Assembly: GCA_015178975.1 (NCBI GenBank)
Contig: WHVD01000049.1
Location: forward strand, 434,001 to 498,000
Length of the DNA: 64,000 bases
Direction: 5' to 3'
From: Hysterangium stoloniferum
Lineage: Eukaryota; Basidiomycota; Agaricomycetes; Hysterangiales; Hysterangiaceae
Below are positions 11,834-22,023 of the stretch, in pieces (the first letter of the stretch is position 1; each line of letters starts with the position of its first letter). The position numbers and the translations under genes are program-made. The notes under the pieces were generated by a model that was not told where the DNA came from, ran no database searches, and saw only the letters and a program-made list of their open reading frames with translations.

Positions 11834-12631
11834 TGTTATGACTGGAAATCCCGCTGGACTCCAGGCATGAACTTATACACACCCGTTATCAGTTCACCAG
11901 AATTCCCACCAGACTCCGTATGTCAGACTCGTCTACATTCGTCTTCATTATGTTGTGTTTCAGTCACCGGAAAACCCACCAGACTCCGTCTATGTCTATG
12001 TCCAACCTCGTCCCACGTGTCAGTCGCCAGACCCCACTCAGAATACCCGTCTTCCCTCTAACAGAGCCCCGTTCCCATTTTAGTCAAATGACCTGTCACG
12101 ATTCAGACTCCGCTTCCACTCTGTTTCCCATTATGGTTTATGATTTGTCACTATTCGGACTCCGCTCTGTTCCATCCTGTTCCTAACACCAATTTGGTGT
12201 TTACTATTCCTGTTTTATGTTTTGCTCGTTCCGTTTCATCATTACTGGATTTGGTATGACATTCACTCTACAGTCTATTTAAACTGGCAGATGTTGTACA
12301 TACAATCCAGTCAGAAAATCGGCTTAGATTCCCCCCAGTAATCTAACACATTTTTCCCTCTAAACTCCTACTTGAATTACACCGCTCATGCTAGTCGGAG
12401 CCCACGGGCTCCGGCACATCTATCTCTCTCACCACTCATGACCTCTCGACCCATGACCTCCAACCTATGACCTCTCGACCACAACCCCCGCCCGGACTCC
12501 CTGGGATTCCTGTCTGCCTGTCTGAAATTGGACAACACAATCTAGCGAGGGTGCAGCCTATAAGCTGAAGCCAAGTCCTACCGGATATCCCGTGGGTTTC
12601 TCCGGAGACCCGCCATGTATGCATCCTAACA
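11834..12631 (+). mobile_element. Solo LTR of the Gypsy family, copy 2
   Basis: This 798-bp unit runs TGTTATGACTGG...CATCCTAACA. It matches the same LTR family as 10620-11435 and 37877-38684. A perfect 5-bp target duplication GTAGA is present at 11829-11833 and 12632-12636. Confidence 0.85.
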
Positions 12632-12654
12632 GTAGAGGGGAGAAGGTATTGATA

Positions 12655-13169
12655 CAAATCAGATTTTACTCAATAAAGTCAAATAAACAATTTGAAGAAT
12701 ATTCAACAATATTGAATACAGACCTCAGTCGATGAAGTATCAATTCGTCCTGTTGATAAAGCATGAGGCAAAGATAGGACACAGAAGCTCACAAATAATT
12801 AAGTTGAAGAAAGGCTCAGAAAAAGTTTGATGATTATATAATACAGTTAATAATATAATTATGGTACAGGTTTTCTGACTGACCTCCCTCGCTCCTATCA
12901 TTGTCCTTTTATACTATATATCATTTACTTATGATGATAATATAATATCAAAGTGAAATCATCGATGATGTCAAACTGAGACAAGTTGAAGATATTTGAG
13001 ATAGTTGAAGATATTTGAGATAGTCAAAAATATTCGAGATTGTTGAAGAAAAAGTTGAGTCAGAAGTTGAGTTGGAAGTTGAGTTAAAAAGTCGAAGGAA
13101 TGTTGAAGAAATATTGAAGGAAAGTCGAATAGAATATTATTGGAATTTGAGCTTGTACATTCATGACAG
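12655..13169 (-). repeat. Tandem 0.5-kb repeat, unit 1
   Basis: This AT-rich unit is directly repeated at 13212-13697. Both share the start ATTTTACTCAATAAAGTC and the end GGAATTTGAGCTTGTA. Inside, GTTGAA/GTCGAA words recur every few bases. Unit 2 is the 3' flank of the minus-strand LINE to its right, so unit 1 may be a second, tail-only LINE copy inserted beside it. Confidence 0.6.
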
Positions 13170-13211
13170 GTATAGAAGTAGTGGGTTGGGGCCAGGAGGG
13201 TCGAGAGTGAC

Positions 13212-13697
13212 ATGAATTGGATTTTACTCAATAAAGTCGAATAAACAATCAAAGAATATTCAACAATATTGAGTACAGAAGCCTTGTTCAATGAAGTATT
13301 AATTTGTCCTGTTGATAAAGTGTGATGCAAAGATAGGACACAGAGGCTCACAAATAATTAAGTTGAAGAAGGACTCAGAAAAGTTCAGTGATTATGTAAT
13401 ACAGTTAATAATATAATTATTGTACAGGTTTTCTGACTGACTTCCTTGCTCCTATTATTGCCCTTTTATACTATACAGTATATCATTTACATACCTATGA
13501 TGATAATATGATATCAAAGTGAAATCATCAATGATGTCAAACTGAGACAAGTCAAAGATATTCAAGACTGTTGAAGTAATAGTCAAGTCAGAAGTTGAGT
13601 CAGAAATTGAGTCAAAAAGTTGAGGGAATGTCAAAGAAATGTCAAAGGAAAGTCAAATTGAATATTATTGGAATTTGAGCTTGTAGGTTTGTGACAG
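13212..13697 (-). repeat. Tandem 0.5-kb repeat, unit 2 (LINE 3' flank)
   Basis: Second copy of the 12655-13169 unit, separated from it by about 42 bp. It directly follows the end of the minus-strand LINE coding region, so it is probably that element's 3' untranslated region. Confidence 0.55.
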
Positions 13698-13699
13698 AG

Positions 13700-16245
13700 A
13701 GAGGGATGGGGAAAGGCAGGGAGAATAGAGAAAGGGGCTGGGGTGGGGAGAAATGACAAAGTTGCAAGGGGGTGAGGTGGTGCTTATGTCTTACAGAAGG
13801 TGTTGGAGGTGGCAATAAATTTGGCCAGCACTTCAAGGTCTTTGTGGGTGCTGAGGATGGGTGACAGGTCTTGGGAGGCAGAGAGGAGGGTGTGTCAGTG
13901 TTCCTCATAGAGGGGGCACTTGGAGAGGATGTGGAGGTGGGACTGGATGTCTGTGGTGCTGCAGGGGTAGGAGGTGGGGAGGTCAGGGAGGAAATGGTAG
14001 TAGTAGGCACTGTAGAAGCTGTGGCCTGTGATTTCCTGGGTGATGTGGGTGTGGATGTGGCAGGGGCCTCTGTAGTCTTTGTGGAATTTTGAGAGTTTTA
14101 GGGAAGGGGGTTTATGGAGGGCAATGGCAGCTTAGTTGGTGTGGGGAAAGTGGAGCCAGTCCTGATGCCAGAGTCTCAATGCACAGGACTGGGCACATTA
14201 CAGGGCCCAAGAGACAGTGGAGTGGAGGATGGGGGGGCAGAGGTTAACAGCTTCTTTTGCGAGGGAGTCAGCCTCTTCATTGCCTTGGAAGCCTTTGTGA
14301 CTGGGGATCCAGGAGAGGGAGATGTGGTGGGATGGATCAGATAGGAAGGAATCAGTGTGTTTGCAGAAAATGATGGAGGTGCACTGGCAGGGGTGGTCTG
14401 AAAGGTCATCAATGGATCTGAGAGCAGCCTGGTTGTCAGAGAGGAAGAGGAGGTGCTTAGCTTCAGGGAGATCAGCAGTAATTCTCTTGATGGTGGAGCT
14501 GGTGCATGCCAAGGCAAACATTTCGGCATCAAAAATGCCCACACATGTGAATGGGGGAGCCAAGGTGGTGGATGGAGTAACCAGCACCTGTGTGGTGGCA
14601 GTTGCCATGCACCTTGTGTCAGGAGCCATTGGTGTAGATGACAAGGGTGGAGGGTCCAGATTGGCAGTGAGGATGGTGCAGCAGAGTGAGTTGATGAACT
14701 GGGTACAAGTGTCAGGGTCAGGGTTTGGGCTGGGGATATTCTTAAAGACGCAGTTGCCCCATGAAGGGCAGTGTGCATGAGGTGGGGAAAAGTAGGGGAA
14801 GATCCATTCAGCCTTGGGGTTGGACAGGGAGGCAAGGTGGTGGATGATGGTGAGTCACTTGTGTGATCTGCCTGGGGGGGGGAGGGGAGGTAGCCACTAA
14901 GCTTGTGGCCCTCCCAGTCAGGGAGGGCTCTCACAAGTACTTGGGAAGAGGCAGGAAGGCATCTGAAATGGATTGCAGCATTAGCAGAAAGTTTGTGAAG
15001 TAAATGGGGGATGGGGAGGATAGCACCAATGTGGTGCATTTCCACAACAGGAGTTGTGCAGAAAGCACCAAGGATCCACCAGAGGGCTTCATTCTGGGCC
15101 TTCTCAAGGGGCTTAATGAGGTGTTTCTGGTGGGTGCCTGTGTACCAGACTGGGGAGGTGAAAGTGAGGATTGGGATGATGGTGGCACAGTAGAGAAGCC
15201 TGGCATTGGCCATATTGTTGACATGGGAGCAGAATGAGAAAGAGTGATCAAAATAAATGCTGAGCCAGCATATGGAGAGTTGGGGCAAAATGGTGTGGGC
15301 TGAGGCAGTAAGGGGGGACAATGTGAGTGAGGGGGTCACTGGAAGGGTCAGCTCTGGAGCAGGTAAAGTGGATAAGCTCAGTTTTGTCAGCATCAATGTC
15401 TAATCCAAGTGAATGGAGCTGGTTGACCATGGAGTCAAAGGCACTGGAGAGGCAGGTGACTTTTGTATCAAGAGAGTGAGAAGTAGCCAAAATGAGAAAA
15501 TCATTGACATAGGCTTTGAGATTCATTTTGGGGAGATCATCCAGGTAGGAGAGGGTGAAGGGGGAGTAGATGGTGGAGAGAATGGGGGACAGGGGGGAGC
15601 CTTGGGGGATGTTGACCCCAGCTATGGGGACTGGGTCACCAAGGAAACCATTGATGCAGATGCAGGCAAAGTGTTCTGACAGAAAGGATTTGATCCAGGC
15701 AATGACTAGGGGGGAGAAGCCTAGGAGTTCGAGAGAGTGGAGTAGGCAGGTGTGGTTGACATTGCCAAAATACCCCTTGATGTCAATGGCCAGGGCAGAG
15801 GCAACAAGCCCATTTTGCCATGTCACCTGGATGTCATGGGTGAGGGACAGGCAGGCATCAATAACTGAGGACTTGTCATGTCTGCCAAACTGGTTGGTGG
15901 GGACAAGATTGTGATGTCCAACATTGTAAGTGATGTGGGCTGCCATAAGCTTCTCAAGGAGTTTGCTAAGACGTTCAAGTAGCACAATGGGCTGGTAGGA
16001 GTGGGGGTTGGACATGTCCACCTTGCATGGTTTTGGGACAATGGTGATGACAGCTGTTTTGAAAGCAGAGGGGTGGACACCTAGCCAGACACAGGCATTG
16101 AGGATCATGTTTGGGGAGGAGGAAAAGGCCCATTTAATGATGCAGTAGGAAGAACCAGAGATGCCAGGGGCAGAGGTGTTTGAGGTGGAGGAGAGGGTCT
16201 CTAGGACCTCAGATGTAATCCCGTCGTCAATTGGGATCACTGGCG
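13700..16245 (-). mobile_element. 5'-truncated LINE (Tad-like) with RT and RNase H
   Basis: The reverse transcriptase occupies 16240-15248. Visible blocks are SYQPIVLLERLSKLLEKLM, ALAIDIKGYFGNVNH and IPQGSPLSPILS. The catalytic block reads YVND, with Asn (15503-15505) in place of the first Asp. RNase H follows at 14644-14198 with SDNQAALRSI and SWIPSHKGFQGNEEADSLAKEA. A C-terminal Cys/His segment (SHLHILSKCPLYEEH) ends near 13785. The pieces lie in different frames with stops, so the element is dead. No endonuclease domain is present; the sequence stops abruptly near 16245, which is typical 5' truncation. RT plus RNase H plus a C-terminal zinc segment fits fungal Tad-type LINEs, but I cannot assign a clade firmly. 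Confidence 0.8.
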
Positions 16246-16560
16246 GTCACACGAGTTGACAGGACCACGGTGTATTGTCTAGAACTGAGACGATATACAG
16301 GATGTTGCAGCGTACGGTAAGTTCTAAGGACTGGAAGACTTCCTAGCTATTTAAGTATGTGCCGCGATCATGTGTTAATGGAACAATAGTGGAGGTGAAC
16401 AAAAGGAAACAAGGGGCATATGCGAACAAAGGGAAACAAAGTGTGGAGGCGAACAAAGGGAAAGAAGACAATGCGTAAGGCTGGGGCGCCAGGCTTACAT
16501 CAGAGCAGGAGAAGGGGTGAAATTCATGTAATCATGTTGTGCTAAAGTATAAGTTGAAAG
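16246..16560. repeat. Short interspersed repeat, related to 60760-61058
   Basis: Contains repeated GAACAAAGGGA words and ends GGCGCCAGGCTTACATC. A similar arrangement (GAACAAAGGGA words, end GGCCAGGATTACATC) sits inside the methyltransferase pseudogene at 60760-61058. Similarity is only partial by eye. Confidence 0.35.
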
Positions 16561-16978
16561 GCTCTCACAGCCCTAATTCCAACTATGCATCCCCTTTCCC
16601 CTGTTTGCCAGTATGAGATTCTTTCTCTGCTTGATGCTAGCTATTCTACCAAACATATTTCAGCTCCTGCTGGCTATGGCATTGCTACTATCTCTAGACT
16701 TCACTCTAAACATTGTTCCTGCCTTTCTAAGTCCTCTGGTGGCCATCCTTCCAAGCTCTCTACAGTTAACATCCATTTTGCACAGTGCCTTATCAGCTCT
16801 GGAAAGGCTGATACAGCTGTAGATGCAATAAAGGCACTTTGCACTATTACCAACCAGTCATTCCATCCTCAAACAGTGTGTCATAGACTCAAAGCAGCTG
16901 GGATAAAGCCTGTGGTAAAGAAGAAAAGGCCTCTTCTTTCTAAAGAGCATAGGAAAGAGAGGATGGACTTTGTTTTGG

Positions 16979-18763
16979 TGTTAGGATCCTGTCATTTCGG
17001 ACCCCCATGAACCTGTTTTAGGCTCAAAACCCTCCATCAACTCACTATCAGTACCCCCACCATGGTACCACTACCTGCAGTGCCCCTGACATTTGTTTCA
17101 TTATAGTAGTTGATTCTCTAGCCTTCCATTCCATCTCCATCCCATTCACTCCCCCATTGCCATCTCCCTTTACATGTCTCACTTGCCACCTCAGACCCTC
17201 TTAGTATTGTTTAGTATTTTACATTTAGTCTCCCTACCTTGTCATCAACTTCTTATGATCTGTTTCACCCTTCACTTCCTTGATTGGCCCTCCAGTCATC
17301 TGTCTCATTGTAGTATAAAATCTTCTTCAGTAATGTTAAGAACTGAAAACTGACTAATGTCGGTTGGCCGATGGGGATCAATTGGAAGGACTTGGCTTCA
17401 GCTTATGTGCTGCACCCTCACAAGTTACCATCGGGTATCCTTAAATTTTGGGCAGGCAAAGACTAGTCCCAATGAGTTCCTCATGGAGAGTTACTGATCA
17501 GAACCGAAGGATAAGTCATGTGTCAGGCCGAGGGGTCAGGGACTGAGAGTGGGCGAGTGCATGCAAAGGCAGGGAGCAGGATACTTAGTGTAAAGCTTAT
17601 GGAGATGTAAGTGGGTGTTCTGAGTTGATATTCTGATTGCCTAGTAACTACAACTACAGTGGGTTCATATACAAGTTATTGGCATCTAGAAAATACTAAC
17701 TAAGGGAAGAGCAGAAACATTATTGACAAATAAACTTGACTAGGAACAGGAAGGTTACGATACGTTCGGAGGCCATGATTAACCGAGAGTGGGATTACGA
17801 GAAAAGGAAATAGTCCAAGGGTTACAAGCATATATGGGCATATGTGAAACATAGAGTAGAATGGGTCAACATAATAAAAAGGGGATGTATCAAAGTATAA
17901 CCAGATAGTATGAGTGTATTTTGACAGGGGTGTAAATGGGGTTTGATTGCCGTGAAGGTACACATCAGTGTTGGGTGGCTGATGGTTTCCAATGTGAGAA
18001 ACTGATTAGTAACTAGAATCGTCATAACCTTGGGGACCATTGGTTTGTGAGACGGTCGTAACAAGTAAGCTGTGAACTCTTATCTTACAACTCTTAGTGT
18101 TTTGGCCCCCCAGTCCCTTGAGCTAAGTGTTGAACTTTGTCTCTATCATGCTATGCACTCTGTTTGAAATACCAGAGCACCCTAGCAGTTCACATAAGGG
18201 TGAAACACATAAGTTGAAGCCAAGCTCCACTACATTTATAGAGTCAGACCTCCTGACTAGTACAATTATTAGGGCAACCCCTACTACCTAATATTCACAC
18301 TAGGCTAGCAATAGGGAATCTGAAGTAATATTAGATCTGATATATATACAAACAACTACCTAACTCACCTAGCAGGAGGGAATCCAAAGAGAAACAGTCT
18401 AAGGAATTCTCCCTGCAAGGTGTGACCCATAGGCACCCAGTAGTCTAATAATAACTCTACCTATTACAGAGCAGGGGGCTTTCCCCCAATGGAACACTAA
18501 TACTATGAGCTTCTGAAATTAGTCATCTACTCTCAGAAACATGTATTAGTTGATATTCACAAGGAGAGGGAAAGTGATGAATGACATGGGGTTGGACTGT
18601 GGACTCAGGGACTTCAATAAGCTGAGGAAATGGTGCTCCTGGGGTCTGTGACAGAGGGTCCCCTGACAACAATCTCTATTGTTGGCCTCCCAATTAGCTT
18701 ATTTCCAATTATTGGACCCCTGACTTAGAGCCCTCCTTCCCCCTTTTAGCTTGAATCTTAACA
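16979..18763. mobile_element. LTR-type insertion in the Tc1 transposase
   Basis: Starts TGTTAGGATCC and ends CTTAACA. It is flanked by a perfect duplication TTTGG (16974-16978 and 18764-18768) that lies inside the transposase reading frame. Removing the nested unit at 17334-18063 leaves about 1.05 kb with no coding domain, best explained as a solo LTR. Confidence 0.75.
17334..18063 (-). mobile_element. Nested solo LTR inside the LTR insertion
   Basis: This 730-bp unit runs TGTTAAGAACTG...GTCGTAACA, flanked by a perfect duplication AGTAA (17329-17333 and 18064-18068). Its ends resemble the reverse complement of the Gypsy LTR ends (TGTTACGAC...CCTTAACA), so it is probably a related LTR in minus orientation. 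Confidence 0.75.
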
Positions 18764-19676
18764 TTTGGCACATCAATATTGGACCATGGAGGACTGGAAG
18801 AAGGTGGTATGGTCTGATGAGATAAAAAGCCTGGGATCAGATGGTAGGAAGTGGATTGGAAAAAGGCAGGGGAGGGCTCGAGTGACAGGCTGATCAAGGG
18901 AACTCTGCAATTTGGTGGTGGATCTTTGGTGGTATGGGGGTGCATGCTGTGGAGGGAGGTTGGGTATGCATGGAAGATTGATGGATGGATGGATGGGGAT
19001 CTCTACATCCATATAAGGAAGGATGATCTGCAAGCCAGCCTCAGTGACTATGGTAAATCTCCAGATGATATCATCTTCTAGCAGGAGCACACCTCCAAGA
19101 AGGCCCAGACTTGGTTCCAAGACAATGGTTTCAGGGTTTTCTCATGCAGCACAGTCTCCTGACCTGAATTCCATTGAACACTTATGGAATCACCTGAAGT
19201 GCAGGTTGGCAGGGTGTTAGGAACCTCATTTGCAAGCCTCCACAACTTGTTTTGTTAGAATTTGGAATTCAGAGTATGCTTGACTTGAGTAAGGTACAAA
19301 GAAACTCATTACAAATGTATAAAGAGTATAGTACAAGTAGCTAGATTACAGTATATCCCAACTACCAGTAATATCATAGCCAGTTACCCATTTATCACAT
19401 GCTACATTGTTCATAATCCAAAAATTTCAACATACCTCCTCAAACAATGGAGACTCAGTACAAAAATGTCCACACTAAATGACTAAGAGAACATGGTCAG
19501 TACCTTCATACTCCTCATCTTCATCTGTCACTATGGCTGCAGTGTTAACACTAATGGTTTTTGATTGTCTTGTAGTGATGCAGATAAACAATTTAAGGTA
19601 TAATGTCCTCTACCACTGCAGGTGAAACATGTAATTTTAGACACAGGCCATTTGCCATTGCTGTGAACAATGAGTG

Positions 19677-20707
19677 TGTTGGAATAAAATCTCGAAGCTC
19701 ACAACAATCAGAAACAAGGATGAATGTGATTTCTGTTTGACCCTCTGTGTCTCGTAGGAGGCAAATGGATAGTGTAAATACAAAAATCTATACTAGTTAT
19801 ATACACCTTGAGAACAATAGACGTATGGCAACAAAAGGTTACATGGAACAATGGGGTGGCAAATTGCCAGTGTAGCACCTTATGCATGCTCACACAGCCC
19901 TATATTCTAACACACTCCCTCGAGAAAAACAAGGTGCCAAAAGCACTCCCTGAAATTCTGACAATCCCCCAAAAATCTCTCAGCTTCTTCAATGCTTCCC
20001 AAATCCCTCTAAAATCATCTGGAGGCCCACTCAAGGTATTTCTTCAATGGTCTTCTGGAGGCCCACTCAAGGTATTTCTTCAATAGTCTTCTGGAGGCCC
20101 ACTCAAGGTATTTCTTCAATGGTCTTCTGGAGGCCCACTCAAGGCACTCCCTCGTCGGTCTTCTGGTGGCTCACTCAAAGCACTCCCTCGATTCTTCTTC
20201 TGCTCAAATGGCATAAGGAGGCCTGCTCAAGGCTCCCTTCTTCAGTTCTTCTGCCCCCAGGCTCATGGAGGACTTCCTCTGCAAGTTTAGAGGCATTGCA
20301 GGTGTTCTTCTGCAAGTTTAGAGGCTATGCAAGCCTTCTTCTGCCTCGATAACAAGAGGACTTTGATCTGCACTCCGAGTGAGTGGCTTTCTTCTGCACG
20401 ATGGACAACGGCAGGAATCAGCTATGAAGTGAATATGTTACTGACCCACTCAAAAGGACAGGATCTGTTTGTGTTGGAATAAAATCTTGAAGCTCGCAAC
20501 AATCAGAAACAAGGATGAATGTGATTTCCGTTTGACCCTCTGTGTCTCATAGGAGGCAAACTGATAGTGTAAATACAAAAATCTATACTAGTTATATACA
20601 CCTTGAGAACAATAGATGTATGGCAACAAAAGGTTACATGGAACAATGGGGTGGCAAATTGCCAGTGTAGCACCTTATGCATGCTCACACAGCCCTATAT
20701 TCTAACA
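19677..20707 (-). mobile_element. TRIM (miniature LTR retrotransposon)
   Basis: Two nearly identical 236-bp LTRs (19677-19912 and 20472-20707; TGTTGGAATA...TTCTAACA) enclose only 559 bp without a retroviral-type domain. A perfect duplication GAGTG flanks it (19672-19676 and 20708-20712). The purine-rich tract next to the left LTR (CTCGAGGGAG on the minus strand) sets the orientation. The high LTR similarity suggests recent insertion, presumably driven by proteins of another element. Confidence 0.88.
20016..20200. repeat. 36-bp minisatellite in the TRIM
   Basis: About five head-to-tail copies of a 36-bp unit containing CTGGAGGCCCACTCAAGG, with the later copies diverged. Because 36 is a multiple of three, it stays open as a 12-residue repeat on the plus strand. 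I do not believe it is translated, since the TRIM is oriented the other way. Confidence 0.8.
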
Positions 20708-21100
20708 GAGTGCAGCCTCTGGGCCAGGATGAATTCCAGTGGGAAGCTTTTGGTATACCTCCTCATTCATAGACAGGTGATGACACTGTCAAGTGTCAGT
20801 TGGTCAGGGGAAATAGAGTCAGGGACAATGAAGGTGGAATAGGTTTCTGGGAGGCCAGCTGAGAGTGCAAGGATGATGTCCTCAAAGAGGATGTCTGTAC
20901 CTGCATCAGTCAATTTGTAAGCAGCATTCTTAACTTCTGATATCCAAGAATTCATTGTCTGATCCTCACATCTCTGCATGTAGAGAAAACAACAGCAAAG
21001 AGCAAGGTGAGTGGCAAAACCATGGGTCTGATGGATGTTGGAATGTACATCATGGACAACAGATCCACAACAAAGCAGTTGTGTCACTCACCCTTTCCTT

Positions 21101-21422
21101 AAGAGAACGGGATACGGTGAGTGATTCGGAGGCACTTATATGCATGTCCTCGTCCTCTGCAGACTGATATTACCATATTTTCTCTTCGTTAAACTTTACG
21201 AATAGCCTCTTTCTTACATATGGGTCAATTACAGCGACGGAGCGTGCGTCCAACTTGGGGAAAAATAGCACCCCCTTCCTCCTTGCCCTCATTTTGCCGC
21301 AAGGCACAGCGTTCCTTTTGACTAGCTCTTTCCGTGTAAATTACATTTGTAGTGTTTGAAGTATTTTTCATTAGTGGTCCAAGTTGTTTCTATGTGGTAC
21401 GGGGGCAGGAAAATGACATCTC
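21101..21422. other. Unassigned stretch left of the GNA1 duplicate
   Basis: No recognised coding or repeat signature. It lies between the truncated Copia gag and the left breakpoint of the duplicated GNA1-forkhead segment. Confidence 0.4.
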
Positions 21423-22023
21423 ATTTCCAAACTTTGCCCCCCACGTTATTAAGCTAATGGGACAACAAAAATTCGTCCATTAGCATCGTCTGACTATACA
21501 CGCGGTCACTTGGCTATTCTTTCGGTCCTCACCCAAGTTTCCGACCCAGGTGAAGCAACGTGGCGGGACCAATTCGCGGCGATGCGGGCTGCCCCGGACA
21601 CTTACTACCATATTGTGATCGTCGATCGAGCGACTGATCGAATCATCGGTGTGGATTGACTCGTTGTTGAGCGAAAGTTACTGTGGGGGCTGGCCCGGGT
21701 TGGACATATCGAAGATATCGTGGTGGACAAGCAGCAGCAGGGGAAGAAAATTGGACTGCAGATCATCAATGCTCTGACGTATATCAGCGAGTATTTGGGA
21801 TGCTATAAGACCATTCTCAACTGCAGCGAATCTAATATACGTGAGTTGGTTTTAATGTGGTCGTATTCGAATAATATTTCTTATATGTCTATACAACAAC
21901 AGCTTTCTACGAAAAGTGCGGATTTCAGAAGAAGGAATGCGAAATGGCGAGTCCCTTTTTTCTCTATAAAGCCCCTTTGTTAGCTAATTATTTATTCCAG
22001 GCGAAATATTCCCGTGTAGATCC

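Larger units (their letters stand above)
16585..19214 (+). pseudogene. Tc1/mariner transposase, interrupted
   Basis: 16585-16978 encodes the N-terminal DNA-binding part: a CQYEILSLLDASYS helix-turn-helix start, then GYGIATISRL, and HRLKAAGIKPVVKKKRPLLS before the catalytic domain. The frame is cut by an LTR insertion (16979-18763) and resumes exactly after it at 18769. There the DDE domain follows: DWKKVVWSDEIKS, WIGKRQG, SLVVWGCMLW and SPDLNSIEHLWNHLK. The second catalytic block (QQD in relatives) is mutated near 19080, where a TAG stop appears. The C-terminus is removed by a Copia LTR at 19215. The transposase is therefore non-functional three times over. Confidence 0.85.
19215..21100 (-). 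mobile_element. Truncated Copia element: LTR plus gag
   Basis: A minus-oriented LTR occupies 19215-19432 (TGTTAGGAACC...TTTCAACA). It is bordered by a polypurine tract read on the minus strand. Internal sequence is gag: on the minus strand 21087-20767 encodes KLTDAGTDILFEDIILALSA, then DQLTLDSVITCL, a Copia gag (UBN2-type) signature. A CCHC zinc knuckle (CFTCSGRGHYTLNC) lies at 19588-19629. A TRIM element (19677-20707) splits the gag. No pol and no second LTR are present, so the element is truncated near 21100. Its LTR cuts off the end of the Tc1 transposase. Confidence 0.75.

Noticed and set aside
13871..15679. Several plus-strand Gly/Val/Glu-rich frames
   Set aside because: They are the reverse strand of the LINE coding region and have no domain.
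20016..20200. Regular 36-bp repeats as a possible CRISPR array
   Set aside because: Units are head-to-tail without unique spacers, and the DNA is eukaryotic. It is a minisatellite.
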